Shown in pieces: positions 18,346 through 27,546 of a DNA stretch of 64,000 nucleotides (position 1 is its first letter; every line of letters begins with the position of its first letter). A program made the translations under genes and the position numbers. The DNA comes from Gammaproteobacteria bacterium (GTDB taxonomy: Bacteria; Pseudomonadota; Gammaproteobacteria; Enterobacterales; Alteromonadaceae): positions 1-64,000 of the forward strand of contig JAHKAA010000045.1 in NCBI GenBank assembly GCA_018825965.1. Direction: 5' to 3'. Below the pieces are notes generated by a model. It saw only the letters and a program-made list of their open reading frames with translations. It was not told where the DNA came from and ran no database searches.

Positions 18346-19194
18346 ATGGGTTTATTGTGGTTAGTCACGCTGATTTGGGCTTTTAGTTTTTCACTGATTG
18401 GCGAATTTCTGGCAGGCCGGGTTGACCCTTATCTGGCCGTCAGCAGCCGCATGCTGTTGGCTCTGTTCTTGTTCCTGCCCTGGTTACTCAAAAGCACCAG
18501 TTCTAAACCTCAGGCTATGGCGCTTGCCGCTATAGGTTCAGTGCAACTTGGGCTGATGTATTTGTTTTTGTACCACAGCTTTTTGTATCTGACTGTGGCC
18601 GAAGTGCTGCTCTTTACCATTCTGACACCAGTGTATATCTCTGTGCTGGATTACTTCTGGCGTTATAGAAAACTGCATCTGCGCTGGTTAGGCCCTGCTC
18701 TGCTGGCCATTTTGGGCGCTTTAGTGATTCGGTATCAAAACTTAAGCTCAGATTTCTGGTGGGGATTGCTGCTGATACAGGCAGCCAACTTATGCTTTGC
18801 TTTTGGTCAGGTGGCCTACCGTCAACTGAACTTAGGATCCACAGGCGCACAGAGATACAACTTCGGCTGGTTTTTTGTTGGCGCAACTATCACCAGCCTG
18901 ATAGCTACCGCTTTATTTGCAGATTGGAACAAAATGCCCACTACCACTCTGGATTACGGCATTTTAGTCTGGCTGGGTGTAGTGGCTTCAGGTTTAGGTT
19001 ATTGGTTATGGAATGCAGGAGCCAGGCAGGTTAATGCGAATCAGTTGGCCGTGATGAATAACGTCTTAATCCCTGCAGGCTTAGTCGTGAATTTTGTATT
19101 CTGGCAACATAACGTCAACTGGTGGACTTTATCCGCAGGTTCGGTATTGATTTTAGCCAGCTTAGTCTGGGCGAGCCGGCAAGAAAATTTGTAG
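18346..19194 (+). CDS. EamA/DMT-superfamily permease
   Basis: The 282-residue protein is hydrophobic throughout with about ten membrane helices in two EamA repeats (MGLLWLVTLIWAFSFSLIG at the start; GILVWLGVVASGLGYWLW in the second half). Drug/metabolite superfamily members of this size are inner-membrane exporters or importers of amino acids and other metabolites; the substrate cannot be told. Start ATG 18346 is preceded by GGAG at seven bases; the 36 residues upstream in frame are encoded by a repeat element and are not coding. The stop TAG lies inside a second copy of that repeat (19191-19217). Confidence 0.88.
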   Translation: MGLLWLVTLIWAFSFSLIGEFLAGRVDPYLAVSSRMLLALFLFLPWLLKSTSSKPQAMALAAIGSVQLGLMYLFLYHSFLYLTVAEVLLFTILTPVYISVLDYFWRYRKLHLRWLGPALLAILGALVIRYQNLSSDFWWGLLLIQAANLCFAFGQVAYRQLNLGSTGAQRYNFGWFFVGATITSLIATALFADWNKMPTTTLDYGILVWLGVVASGLGYWLWNAGARQVNANQLAVMNNVLIPAGLVVNFVFWQHNVNWWTLSAGSVLILASLVWASRQENL

Positions 19195-19217
19195 GGGCGG
19201 CCTTTAGGGCCGCCCGC
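19191..19217 (+). repeat. REP-like palindromic repeat, copy B
   Basis: GTAGGGGCGG then CCTTTAGGGCCGCCC forms a strong G/C hairpin with a TTTAG loop. It overlaps the stop codon of the EamA gene and separates it from the convergent speE gene by eight bases, so it may act as a bidirectional terminator. Confidence 0.65.
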
Positions 19218-19224
19218 AACTTAA

Positions 19225-20082
19225 TCACTTCTCAGCAAAAGCCTTTTTGACAAAATTAGGCAATGCCATAGCGGCCTGATGCACTTCGGCGTTGTAATAC
19301 AGAGTTTCAAAGGCCGGGTTTTGTGCCGCTTCAACCCGGAAGCTGTCGAATTTGGCCTCTTTACGGGCCAAAGTACAAGTCCACCAGCCGGATGGGTATA
19401 CCATCTGCGGGAACAGCAGGCTTTGTAAATCAGCAAAACCAGCGTCCGACATCGCATCACGCATAGCTTTTAACAAAGGCATATGAATAAGAGGTGATTC
19501 GCTTTGCTGCACTAAAATGCCACCAGGGCGCAGTGCTTTTAAGCAGCTTTCATAAAAAGCGCGGTTAAATAAACCTTCACCAGGGCCTATTGGGTCAGTG
19601 GAGTCGACAATCACCACATCCAAAGATTCTGGGGCGGCATCACGCATAAACTGAATGCCGTCAGCAAATTTCAACGTAGCGCGTGGGTCGTTATTCGATG
19701 CACAGAGCTCCGGGAAGTATTTTTCCGCCATACGGGTGACTTGCTCGTCTATATCAATTTGAGTCACTTGTTCAATATCAGGGTGTTTTAATACTTCACG
19801 CAGCGTACCGCAGTCACCACCACCTATAATCACCACCTGTTTTGGTTCTGGGTGAGTAAATAACACAGGGTGGCTTAACATTTCGTGATACAGGAAATTG
19901 TCGCGGCTGCTCAGCATAATGACGCCGTCAATCACCATCAGATTGCCAAAATGTGTGGTTTCAAACATCTCTATATGTTGAAAAGGCGACTGCACCTCAT
20001 CCAGTTTTTTGGTGATGGCCAAACCAAAAGCACTGCCACTGGCCGCAAAAATTTCGGTGAACCATTTATTGTCGCCCGACAT
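19225..20082 (-). CDS. speE: Spermidine synthase (polyamine aminopropyltransferase)
   Basis: SpeE transfers an aminopropyl group from decarboxylated SAM to putrescine, giving spermidine. The 285-residue product has the N-terminal beta hairpin region (EMFETTHFGNLMVIDG, HEMLSHPVLFTHP), the dcSAM-binding GGGDCGTLREVLKH (from residue 87), and the catalytic Asp in VDSTDPIGPGEGLF (D160). The C-terminal QMVYPSGWWTCTLA is typical. The start is set by GAGGAG six bases upstream. It is divergent from speA, so the two polyamine genes share a 126-base promoter region. Confidence 0.95.
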   Translation of the reverse strand: MSGDNKWFTEIFAASGSAFGLAITKKLDEVQSPFQHIEMFETTHFGNLMVIDGVIMLSSRDNFLYHEMLSHPVLFTHPEPKQVVIIGGGDCGTLREVLKHPDIEQVTQIDIDEQVTRMAEKYFPELCASNNDPRATLKFADGIQFMRDAAPESLDVVIVDSTDPIGPGEGLFNRAFYESCLKALRPGGILVQQSESPLIHMPLLKAMRDAMSDAGFADLQSLLFPQMVYPSGWWTCTLARKEAKFDSFRVEAAQNPAFETLYYNAEVHQAAMALPNFVKKAFAEK

Positions 20083-20208
20083 ACTTATCTCCTCAAAAAT
20101 AAACTAAGCTGGGTATTTTGCCAGCCAAGGCAATATGAGACAAACTTTTCATGTTTTTTTCACTGCATTGGCTTTAAAATAGCGCATCATTTTTTTAAGG
20201 GCACGACA

Positions 20209-22095
20209 ATGGCAGATTGGGGTATCGAAAAAGCACGATCCATATATAACGTAGCAGTCTGGAGTGAAGGCTATTTTGATGTGAACAACAATGGCGACCT
20301 GGTGGCCTATCCGGATCAGGACCATAAAAAACCCGGTATTAATTTCCCGGAACTGACTGCCCGTTTTAAAGAGGAAGGCTTAACCCTTCCCGTATTGGTG
20401 CGTTTTACCGATATTCTGCAGCACCGTGTTGGCACCTTAATCAGCTCTTTTGCTCAGGCGAAAAAAGAGCGTGAGTACAAAGGTGAATACACTGCCGTTT
20501 ACCCTATCAAAGTAAACCAGCAATTTTCTGTAGTGAAAAAGCTGGTGAGCCATGACAGCGGCAAGGTAGGTTTAGAAGCAGGTTCCAAACCTGAGCTGAT
20601 GGCTATTTTAGGTGTCACCGACAAACCTTTGCGTATTGTCTGTAACGGCTACAAAGATTCTGAGTTCCTGCGTTTAGCCACTATTGGCCAGATGATGGGC
20701 CATCAGGTGTATGTGGTGGTAGAAAAAATCACTGAATTAAAAACCTTGATCCGTGAAATCGACAGTTTGGGTCAGGCGCCTATGATTGGTATTCGGATCA
20801 AGCTGAACTCTGTGGGTAAAGGCAAATGGCAAAATACAGGTGGTGAAAAAGGCAAGTTTGGTTTAACTGCCACTCAAGTGCTGCAAGCCATCGACATTCT
20901 GCGTGACGCCGGCAAACTGGACTTGTTGCAGTTGGTGCATTTCCACATAGGCTCTCAAATTGCCAATATCCGTGATATTCACAATGCCATTCGTGAATGT
21001 GCCCGTCACTATGCTGAACTCCGCACTTTAGGTGTGCCTATCACGACTGTTGACGTTGGCGGTGGTTTAGGTGTGGATTACGAAGGCTCGAACTCACGTT
21101 CTGCCTGCTCGATGAACTACACCATGCTGGAATACGCCCGTAACGTGGTGTATGGCTTAAAAGAAGTCTGTGACGAATACGACTTACCGCACCCGAATAT
21201 TATCACTGAGTCTGGCCGTGCTATGACTGCACACCACGCTGTGTTAATTACTGATGCGATTGACGTTGAACGCGCACCAGGCTTAGTCAATATGCCAGAA
21301 CCAAGCGAAGACTCACCGGCCGTAATTTGGGCTTTGTGGGATTCGTATAAAAACGTGACACCACGCACAGCGGTAGAAGCCTACCACGATGCAGTGCATT
21401 ATTTTACCGATGCCCATGCTCAGTATGTGCATGGTTTGCTGACGTTAAAAGACTGGTCTTTGCTTGAGCAAATTTACTTTGCCACCATCAACAAAGTGAA
21501 AAACAAGCTGGATTTATCCTCGCGTTCACACCGTGATATTCACGATGAGTTAAACGAGAAATTAGCCGACAAGCTGTTTGTAAACTTCTCTTTGTTCCAG
21601 TCCATGCCGGATGCCTGGGGTATTGACCAGTTATTCCCTGTAATGCCACTGGAACGTATGGATGAGTCGCTGGAGCACCGCGCTATTATTCAGGACATTA
21701 CCTGTGACTCTGACGGTGTACTGAAAAGTTATGCCGATGGTAATGGTATTGAATCCAGCCTGCCGCTGCCTTCGTATAAAGAAGACTCTCAGTTTCTGCT
21801 GGGTATGTTTATGGTCGGCGCTTACCAGGAAATTCTGGGCGACTTGCATAACCTCTTTGGTGACACAGACTCAGTGCACGTTGAACTGGATGACGAAGGC
21901 GGTTATCGTCTGACCAATGCGATTAAAGGCGACACAGTGGCTGACGTTTTACGTTATGTACAGTTTGACGCGAAGAAGCTGCTTGCCTCTTATCAGAAGC
22001 AATTAGCGCGGATGGACTTTACCCCAGAAATGCAGACCTCTTATTTAGATGAGCTGAAATCCGGGGTTTATGGTTACACCTACTTCGAAGATTAA
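20209..22095 (+). CDS. speA: Biosynthetic arginine decarboxylase
   Basis: SpeA is a PLP enzyme that decarboxylates arginine to agmatine, feeding putrescine and spermidine synthesis. The 628-residue sequence is typical in length. It shows the PLP Lys in YTAVYPIKVNQQFSVV (K101), GLEAGSKPEL, HFHIGSQIANIRD, DVGGGLGVDYEGS, the conserved TESGRAMTAHHAV, and QSMPDAWGIDQLFPVMP. Start ATG 20209 has AAGG nearby and the MADWGIEKARSIYNV opening typical of the family; the frame is open further upstream but overlaps speE. A strong hairpin follows the gene at 22125-22159. Confidence 0.97.
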   Translation: MADWGIEKARSIYNVAVWSEGYFDVNNNGDLVAYPDQDHKKPGINFPELTARFKEEGLTLPVLVRFTDILQHRVGTLISSFAQAKKEREYKGEYTAVYPIKVNQQFSVVKKLVSHDSGKVGLEAGSKPELMAILGVTDKPLRIVCNGYKDSEFLRLATIGQMMGHQVYVVVEKITELKTLIREIDSLGQAPMIGIRIKLNSVGKGKWQNTGGEKGKFGLTATQVLQAIDILRDAGKLDLLQLVHFHIGSQIANIRDIHNAIRECARHYAELRTLGVPITTVDVGGGLGVDYEGSNSRSACSMNYTMLEYARNVVYGLKEVCDEYDLPHPNIITESGRAMTAHHAVLITDAIDVERAPGLVNMPEPSEDSPAVIWALWDSYKNVTPRTAVEAYHDAVHYFTDAHAQYVHGLLTLKDWSLLEQIYFATINKVKNKLDLSSRSHRDIHDELNEKLADKLFVNFSLFQSMPDAWGIDQLFPVMPLERMDESLEHRAIIQDITCDSDGVLKSYADGNGIESSLPLPSYKEDSQFLLGMFMVGAYQEILGDLHNLFGDTDSVHVELDDEGGYRLTNAIKGDTVADVLRYVQFDAKKLLASYQKQLARMDFTPEMQTSYLDELKSGVYGYTYFED

Positions 22096-22124
22096 GGTAA
22101 ACTTGCCACTGATCAGATGAGTGA

Positions 22125-22159
22125 AGGGGTTAGAGCACTTAAGATTGTGCTCTGCCCCT
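22125..22159 (+). terminator. speA terminator
   Basis: AGGGG and AGAGCAC arms pair with GTGCTCT and CCCCT around a TTAAGATT loop, with a small bulge. A TAAATTTT stretch follows. Confidence 0.6.
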
Positions 22160-22181
22160 CTAAATTTTAGATGGTGGTGTT

Positions 22182-23075
22182 ATGTTGCATTTCTTACCAG
22201 CCCCAATACGTGGCTCGATTTCTTTTCTGCTGTACTTTATCAACACTATTTTTTGGGCCACCCCTATTCTGATTTTGGCCATAGTGAAGTTGCCGCCGGT
22301 AAAAATCTGGCAAACCTGGATCACCTATTTACTGGATTTCTGCGCCACCAGTTGGATCACCTTAAACAATGTAACCAGTCGGACTTTCACCCGTATTCGT
22401 TGGGATATTAAAGGCATAGATAATTTAAGCGTGAAAGACTGGTATCTGGTGATGGCAAATCATCAGTCATGGGTGGATATTCTGGTGCTGCAAAAAGTAT
22501 TTAATCATAAAGCGCCGTTTTTAAAGTTTTTTCTGAAAAAAGAACTGATTTATGTGCCTGTGATTGGCTTATGCTGGTGGGCGCTGGATTTCCCTTTTAT
22601 GCAGCGTTTAACTGCCAAACAGCTGGCAGAAAAACCCGAGCTCAAAGGCACTGACATTGCGACCACCCGTAAAGCCTGCGAAAAATTCCGCTACAAGCCG
22701 GTGTCCGTAATGAATTTCCTTGAAGGCACCCGTTTCACAACGCATAAACACGACAAACAACAATCGCCTTTTACCCATTTACTCAAACCTAAAGCCGGTG
22801 GCATTTCTTTTGTACTGAACGCTATGGGTGAACATTTGCATAAGCTGCTGGACGTCACCATTTGTTATCCTAAAGGCATCCCCACTTTCTGGGATTATAT
22901 CTCCGGCAAAGTGCACGACATTAAAGTAAGGGTCAGAGTTCTGCCTATAGATCCAAATCTGATTGGTGATTATGAGGATCCGGTGTTTAAGCAAAAATTC
23001 CAGAGCTGGGTGAACCAACTCTGGTTAGACAAAGATCTGTTATTAACAGAGCTGAAGCAAGGAGAGCGAAGCTGA
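22182..23075 (+). CDS. YihG-type lysophospholipid/1-acylglycerol-3-phosphate acyltransferase, copy 1
   Basis: The 297-residue membrane protein has an N-terminal hydrophobic segment and an LPLAT/PlsC domain with the HX4D motif in NHQSWVD (about residue 95), the F-rich block KFFLKKELIYVPVIG and the acceptor-site EGTR (about residue 186). Such enzymes add a second acyl chain to lysophosphatidic acid or remodel phospholipids. The stop overlaps the next gene start (TGATG), a paralogue of the same length and plan. Start ATG 22182 is the only reasonable one; the ribosome site is weak. The lipid substrate is not deducible. Confidence 0.88.
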   Translation: MLHFLPAPIRGSISFLLYFINTIFWATPILILAIVKLPPVKIWQTWITYLLDFCATSWITLNNVTSRTFTRIRWDIKGIDNLSVKDWYLVMANHQSWVDILVLQKVFNHKAPFLKFFLKKELIYVPVIGLCWWALDFPFMQRLTAKQLAEKPELKGTDIATTRKACEKFRYKPVSVMNFLEGTRFTTHKHDKQQSPFTHLLKPKAGGISFVLNAMGEHLHKLLDVTICYPKGIPTFWDYISGKVHDIKVRVRVLPIDPNLIGDYEDPVFKQKFQSWVNQLWLDKDLLLTELKQGERS

Positions 23076-23998
23076 TGTTGCACTGGTTACCCGTGGTATT
23101 CAAAGCCCCTCTGGCATTTATGCTCTTTAGCCTTAATCTGGCCTTCTGGGGTACTCTTGTTACGCTCGTAGGCATAGCTAAACTGGTATCGCCAAATGCA
23201 GCAGCCAGAGCGTTCTGGTCCAAACCTGCTCATTGGTGTTATCGCGGTTGGTCAAAATACAACAAACTACTGATGGAGCTGTTTAATCAAGTGGAATGGC
23301 AAGTCAGTGGTGTGGCTGAACTGAAAAAAGACAGCTGGTATTTGCTGATCTCCAACCATAAAAGCTGGCTGGACATTCCGGTACTCAGCCAGTTTGCGTT
23401 AAACCGTATTCCTGAGCCCAAGTTCTTTTTAAAAGAAGAATTAAAATGGGTGCCTTTTATTGGTTCAGGCTCCTGGGCTTTGGATATGCCTTTTATGAAA
23501 CGTTACAGCCAGGCACAAGTCGCGAAGAACCCAGCGCTGAAAGGCAAAGACATAGAAACAACACGCAAATCCTGCGAAAAATTTAAAAATACCCCCACCA
23601 CTATTATTAATTTTGTTGAAGGCTCACGTTTCACCCCGGAAAAACATAAACAAAAACGTAGTCCGTTCCGGCATTTGTTACCACCTAAAGCCGGTGGTAT
23701 TGCTTTTACTTTAGCCAGCATGGGGCAGCAATTTCATTCGGTGTTGGATGTCACTATTATGTATCCGGACAACCCGGGCCATGTGGCTATAGATATGCTG
23801 TGTGGCCGTTTAAAGCGGGTGGTAGTTCTGGTTGAGATTCTGCCTGTTGACCACGAAATTATTGGCGATTATTTTAATGACGAATCCTTCAGAGTCGCCT
23901 TTCAAAACTGGCTGAATCAACGTTGGTTGAAAAAAGACCAGGCTATTGCGACTTATCAACAACCAGAAACTTCAGCTTCGGAAAACGCCTTGTGTTAG
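23075..23998 (+). CDS. YihG-type acyltransferase, copy 2
   Basis: The 307-residue paralogue of the preceding gene has NHKSWLD as the HX4D motif, KFFLKEELKWVPFIG and EGSR. Colinearity over nearly the whole length indicates tandem duplication. Its ATG overlaps the upstream stop, with AAGGAG upstream. Its own stop TAG lies just inside the start of the mechanosensitive-channel gene, so three membrane-homeostasis genes appear translationally coupled. Confidence 0.88.
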   Translation: MLHWLPVVFKAPLAFMLFSLNLAFWGTLVTLVGIAKLVSPNAAARAFWSKPAHWCYRGWSKYNKLLMELFNQVEWQVSGVAELKKDSWYLLISNHKSWLDIPVLSQFALNRIPEPKFFLKEELKWVPFIGSGSWALDMPFMKRYSQAQVAKNPALKGKDIETTRKSCEKFKNTPTTIINFVEGSRFTPEKHKQKRSPFRHLLPPKAGGIAFTLASMGQQFHSVLDVTIMYPDNPGHVAIDMLCGRLKRVVVLVEILPVDHEIIGDYFNDESFRVAFQNWLNQRWLKKDQAIATYQQPETSASENALC

Positions 23999-25191
23999 AC
24001 CTGTATTTACAAAAGTGTGTCAGCTACTTTGGCCTGACTATGCCTCCGGAACATTTGGTGATGCTCTCCATCAGGCTTTTGTTGGCTTTGTGCTTATTAG
24101 GCCTGCTGTTTACATTAACCAGACGTTATTTGTTACCTGCGATAGCTCATCTGCTGGATAAAGTAGATGGCGAATTAGAACAGCAAACAGAAAAAGAAAG
24201 GTTCAAACTGGCCAGTCATGTTGCACATCTGATACCAGCAGTCGTGCTGATTAGCTCGGCCGAAAAATTTTTTCTGCATTGGCCTGATTTTATGTCTGCT
24301 GTGCATCTGGGTCTTTGGATCTATTTGTATTGCTTTGCAGGTATGGCTTTTGCCGCACTGATTAATTTTGCTACTGCGATCTACAGCGCAGTGGACCGTC
24401 AGAGCAATGTACCCTACCTGGGATTGGCTCAGGTGCTGAAATTACTCGACTTTATCATAGTAGGTATACTGATCCTCAGTACCTTGCTCGGCAAGTCCCC
24501 TGTCTATTTGCTTAGTGGCTTAGGGGCTTTAACTGCAGTGCTCTTATTGGTATTCAAAGATACCATTTTAGGTTTAGTCGCCAGTATTCAGTTGGCTACC
24601 AATAATATGGTGAACAGAGGTGACTGGATTGAAATGCCCAAATACGGTGCAGATGGCTCTGTGATTGAAGTGGCACTGACCACGGTAAAAATACAAAACT
24701 GGGACAACACTATTACCACTATCCCTACCTACGCGCTGATTTCTGACTCCTTTAAAAACTGGCGTGGCATGCAGCAATCCGGTGGCCGCCGTATTAAAAG
24801 AGCCATCAAAATTGATATTCACAGCATAGGTTTTCTGGATGAGCAGGAAAAACAGCAGCTGTTGGGCGATCCGATAGTGCAGCCATTTTTCGCCACCGAG
24901 CGGGCCAAAGAATTGATGCAGCAGTCTCACCTGACCAATCTGAAGTTGTTTCGTCACTACACCCAGTGGTTACTGGAACAAAACCCGGACATCAATCAGA
25001 ACATGACCTTGATGGTGCGCCAGCTGGAACCCAATGAAGTAGGGTTACCGCTGGAAATTTATTGCTTTAGTTCAGACAAAATCTGGGGCAATTATGAACA
25101 AATTCAGGCTGAGATTTTTGAAACCCTGCTGGCTACCTTGCCACTCTTTACTCTAAGCGCTTTCCAGCGCCTTGGCAGCAAACAAAGTTAA
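23992..25191 (+). CDS. ybdG: YbdG-like MscS-family mechanosensitive channel
   Basis: The 399-residue product matches E. coli YbdG in its core: DWIEMPKYGADGSVIEV, TVKIQNWDNTITTIPTYALISD, SFKNWRGMQQSGGRRIKR, and the late NMTLMVRQLEPNEVGLPLEIY. The pore-lining helix with small residues is near GLGALTAVLLLVFKDTILGLV. YbdG homologues are miniconductance channels that respond to osmotic downshock. GTG 23992, overlapping the stop of the upstream acyltransferase, is the best start. The stop overlaps the convergent methyltransferase stop by four bases. Confidence 0.9.
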   Translation: MLDLYLQKCVSYFGLTMPPEHLVMLSIRLLLALCLLGLLFTLTRRYLLPAIAHLLDKVDGELEQQTEKERFKLASHVAHLIPAVVLISSAEKFFLHWPDFMSAVHLGLWIYLYCFAGMAFAALINFATAIYSAVDRQSNVPYLGLAQVLKLLDFIIVGILILSTLLGKSPVYLLSGLGALTAVLLLVFKDTILGLVASIQLATNNMVNRGDWIEMPKYGADGSVIEVALTTVKIQNWDNTITTIPTYALISDSFKNWRGMQQSGGRRIKRAIKIDIHSIGFLDEQEKQQLLGDPIVQPFFATERAKELMQQSHLTNLKLFRHYTQWLLEQNPDINQNMTLMVRQLEPNEVGLPLEIYCFSSDKIWGNYEQIQAEIFETLLATLPLFTLSAFQRLGSKQS

Positions 25192-26405
25192 TAAGGTTTG
25201 CTGGCGCTAATCAGTAAATTGCGGGGACTAAGTTGGTAATTGCAGAATTGTTTCACCTGCACCTGATAACCTTGTTGTTGCAAAAACAAGGCTCTGTCCA
25301 GCACCAGCCATTGCTCCAGCAAAGGCCGGAACAAGGAACGGACCAATTGCATTTTTTGCACTAACAGATGACGTTGTTGCCCCTGTTGCAGATAATAGTC
25401 CCAGTGAGTGTCCGCAGGGATCTGCCATTGATGTTGTCCGGCCGCCCATTGTGCAAATGCACTGAACTCACCACTAAACCAGTGTTTAGGCACTGAAGAC
25501 AAAGGCCGGTAGTCTGTCTTTTTTTGCAAAGCCTGATACAGCTCCTGATAAGCCAGACGCCACAGTACTTCGGTCTGGCGCAAACGTGTCACCCGCTCTC
25601 CTGCTGTAACCTGAGCCTGCACTGCCAGTTTTAATTCATCCCGGTTTAACTGACCTAATCTGCTGTGCTGTGCCAAACTGGATAAGGCTTGATACTGCTC
25701 TGCCGCTATTAAATGATAACAGCAAGGCACTATATCCAGTTGCTCTGTGCCGGCCTGGCTTGCCAATTGCAATAAACGAATATGTAAATCACCACAAGCA
25801 TGCAAAGCCACTATCTGCAGTTCTTTCCTGAGGTGCTGAGACGCTTCTTCAGACAACAGATCCGCCTGAATAAAAACCTGCGGCAGCTTTAACTTTTCGG
25901 CCTGTTGCTGACCTTCGCTACAAAGCTGGGGTTGTAATTCCAGACTGGTCACTTTTCGCCGCAAACTAAAAGAAAGCCAGCGCCCTAAATGACCTTTGCC
26001 AGCGCACCATTCCAGTACAGGCAAATCACTTTGTTGCATCTGCAAAGCAAAGGTTTGAATTTGCTCCAGTTTACGGCCTTTAATATCACGGCTGAACCAA
26101 AAAGGCACAGCGGTCTGCTCTGTCGCTTTTTCCTGTGTTAAATCAAAAGGGCTGAACTGATTTAATTCGGGGAAAAACTCAGAGAAATAACGACGGCGAT
26201 GCACTTCATCCTGATCCAGACGTTCTATTTCTGCAGGTTCAATTTGCTGTAAATGCTGACCTAACCTGGTATCAGCCCATGGCAAACTGGTTAAATGAAA
26301 AGGGCTAAAACGCCAGAACTGCTGGTACTGACTTAATAACAAATCCAACTGCAAAAACTGTTCGGACAAAAGCTGGGGCATAAGCGAATAAAGTATCTGT
26401 GGCAC
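25188..26405 (-). CDS. SAM-dependent methyltransferase (Methyltransf_32/METTL25-like)
   Basis: The 405-residue protein has a class I methyltransferase core: motif I LEWCAGKGHLGRWLS, motif II SLELQPQL, then ALHACGDLHIRLL and a distinctive VPCCYHL. The CCYH signature and the C-terminal LSPRNLLIS resemble the METTL25/RRNAD1-like Methyltransf_32 family, whose bacterial substrates are unknown to me. No signal peptide. Start GTG 26405 is tentative; ATG 26381 is the alternative and neither has a strong ribosome site. It is a single gene, convergent with ybdG and divergent from the receiver gene at 26561. Confidence 0.8.
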   Translation of the reverse strand: MPQILYSLMPQLLSEQFLQLDLLLSQYQQFWRFSPFHLTSLPWADTRLGQHLQQIEPAEIERLDQDEVHRRRYFSEFFPELNQFSPFDLTQEKATEQTAVPFWFSRDIKGRKLEQIQTFALQMQQSDLPVLEWCAGKGHLGRWLSFSLRRKVTSLELQPQLCSEGQQQAEKLKLPQVFIQADLLSEEASQHLRKELQIVALHACGDLHIRLLQLASQAGTEQLDIVPCCYHLIAAEQYQALSSLAQHSRLGQLNRDELKLAVQAQVTAGERVTRLRQTEVLWRLAYQELYQALQKKTDYRPLSSVPKHWFSGEFSAFAQWAAGQHQWQIPADTHWDYYLQQGQQRHLLVQKMQLVRSLFRPLLEQWLVLDRALFLQQQGYQVQVKQFCNYQLSPRNLLISASKPY

Positions 26406-26560
26406 TATCGAATGCCAACACTATACCACTGCAGAGTCAAAAAACCGTGCTGCCATTTTCTGCAGCTTTTTCTGAAACAGAATCCGACTTGAACTGGCAT
26501 CAGCGCTAAAAATCATGCACACTCAGCTTTATAAGTATGACCCGATAAAGAGATACTCAG

Positions 26561-26944
26561 GTGACAGAACTCAAACGTATTATGCATGTGGAAGACGATC
26601 CTTCCATTCAGGCTGTGGCTAAAGTCGCGCTGGAAGTGGTAGGTGGTTTTACCGTTGAAACCTGTAATGGCGGCGAAGAAGCATTAAATATTTTTCACGC
26701 TTTTCAGCCTCAGCTGATCTTACTGGATGTGATGATGCCGGGTATGGACGGCCCCAGCACTTTAAGAAAAATGCAGGCCGATTTTGATTTAAGCCAGATC
26801 CCTGTGGTTTTTATGACCGCCAAAGTGCAGGCCAATGAAATTGAATCCTACAAAAATTTGGGCGCAGCTGATGTGGTCGTCAAACCTTTTGATCCTATGA
26901 CCTTGTCTGATCAAATCCGCGCTATCTGGCAAAAGCTGCAGTAA
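26561..26944 (+). CDS. Single-domain response regulator (CheY-like receiver)
   Basis: The 127-residue receiver has the acidic pair EDD (11-13), phosphoacceptor D56 in LLDVMMPG, the Thr in VFMTAK (about 86) and Lys in VVKPFDP (about 108). It has no output domain, so it acts by protein contact or phosphorelay. It is not next to a kinase gene. Start GTG 26561 is used; an ATG seven codons later is possible but would trim strand one. The cognate kinase cannot be named. Confidence 0.88.
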   Translation: MTELKRIMHVEDDPSIQAVAKVALEVVGGFTVETCNGGEEALNIFHAFQPQLILLDVMMPGMDGPSTLRKMQADFDLSQIPVVFMTAKVQANEIESYKNLGAADVVVKPFDPMTLSDQIRAIWQKLQ

Positions 26945-26962
26945 GCAGGTTTTACTCTGCTT
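26943..26962 (+). terminator. Small hairpin after the receiver gene
   Basis: AAGCAG and CTGCTT form a six-bp stem with an eight-base loop directly at the receiver gene stop. There is no T tract, so terminator function is uncertain. Confidence 0.35.
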
Positions 26963-27048
26963 GATGATGCACTGAATGTCTGTTTTTACTCGACATTGAG
27001 CTAAAGCCGTCTATAGTCAGTTCATGTTTTACCTGCTTCAGGCACATC

Positions 27049-27546
27049 ATGAACAAGCTCCACTCCCCGGTTATACTGCTGCTGGCTGGCCTGTTATCAG
27101 GCTGCGCCATTAATGGCGTGGGTATAGGCTTTAGTCTGGATGAAACTCAAAATCTCTACAGCCAAAGGCGAAGTATTAAAGGCTTTGGTGTGCACCTGGA
27201 TACCAGCGCATCTCATGGCGGCCTGACTATAGGGGCTTTATCTACTGAGCTGATCTGCCCCAAAGCTCAACCCAGTCATCATTTGCTCACCCAGGCCCCA
27301 GCGGCCTCGCCCTGGCAAGTGGCTGCTTTTCAGCCAGAAATATGCCAAAAGGCTCAAATAAGCCACCGTAGCCTGTACGGATTAGCGCTGGATATAAACC
27401 CTTATGCGCTGCGATTGGTCGTCGGACTAAACCAGCAGCATCTGATCCGGGTCAAACCGGGCGAAAGCCTGACATTGTGGTATGACAACAAAAAAACCAA
27501 TCCAGGGGAAATCCGGCTGTATACCCCGCTTACAGGAGTAATATGA
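27049..27546 (+). CDS. Small lipoprotein, first of three overlapping genes
   Basis: The 165-residue product has a lipoprotein signal with LSGC (Cys at residue 19). The mature part contains a GIGFSLDE-like strand, two further Cys (ELICPK, EICQ) that could pair, and ends in a WYDNKKTNPGEIRLYTP strand. Family not recognised. Its stop overlaps the start of the next gene (ATGA). All three products are lipoproteins, so they likely form one envelope complex. Confidence 0.7.
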   Translation: MNKLHSPVILLLAGLLSGCAINGVGIGFSLDETQNLYSQRRSIKGFGVHLDTSASHGGLTIGALSTELICPKAQPSHHLLTQAPAASPWQVAAFQPEICQKAQISHRSLYGLALDINPYALRLVVGLNQQHLIRVKPGESLTLWYDNKKTNPGEIRLYTPLTGVI

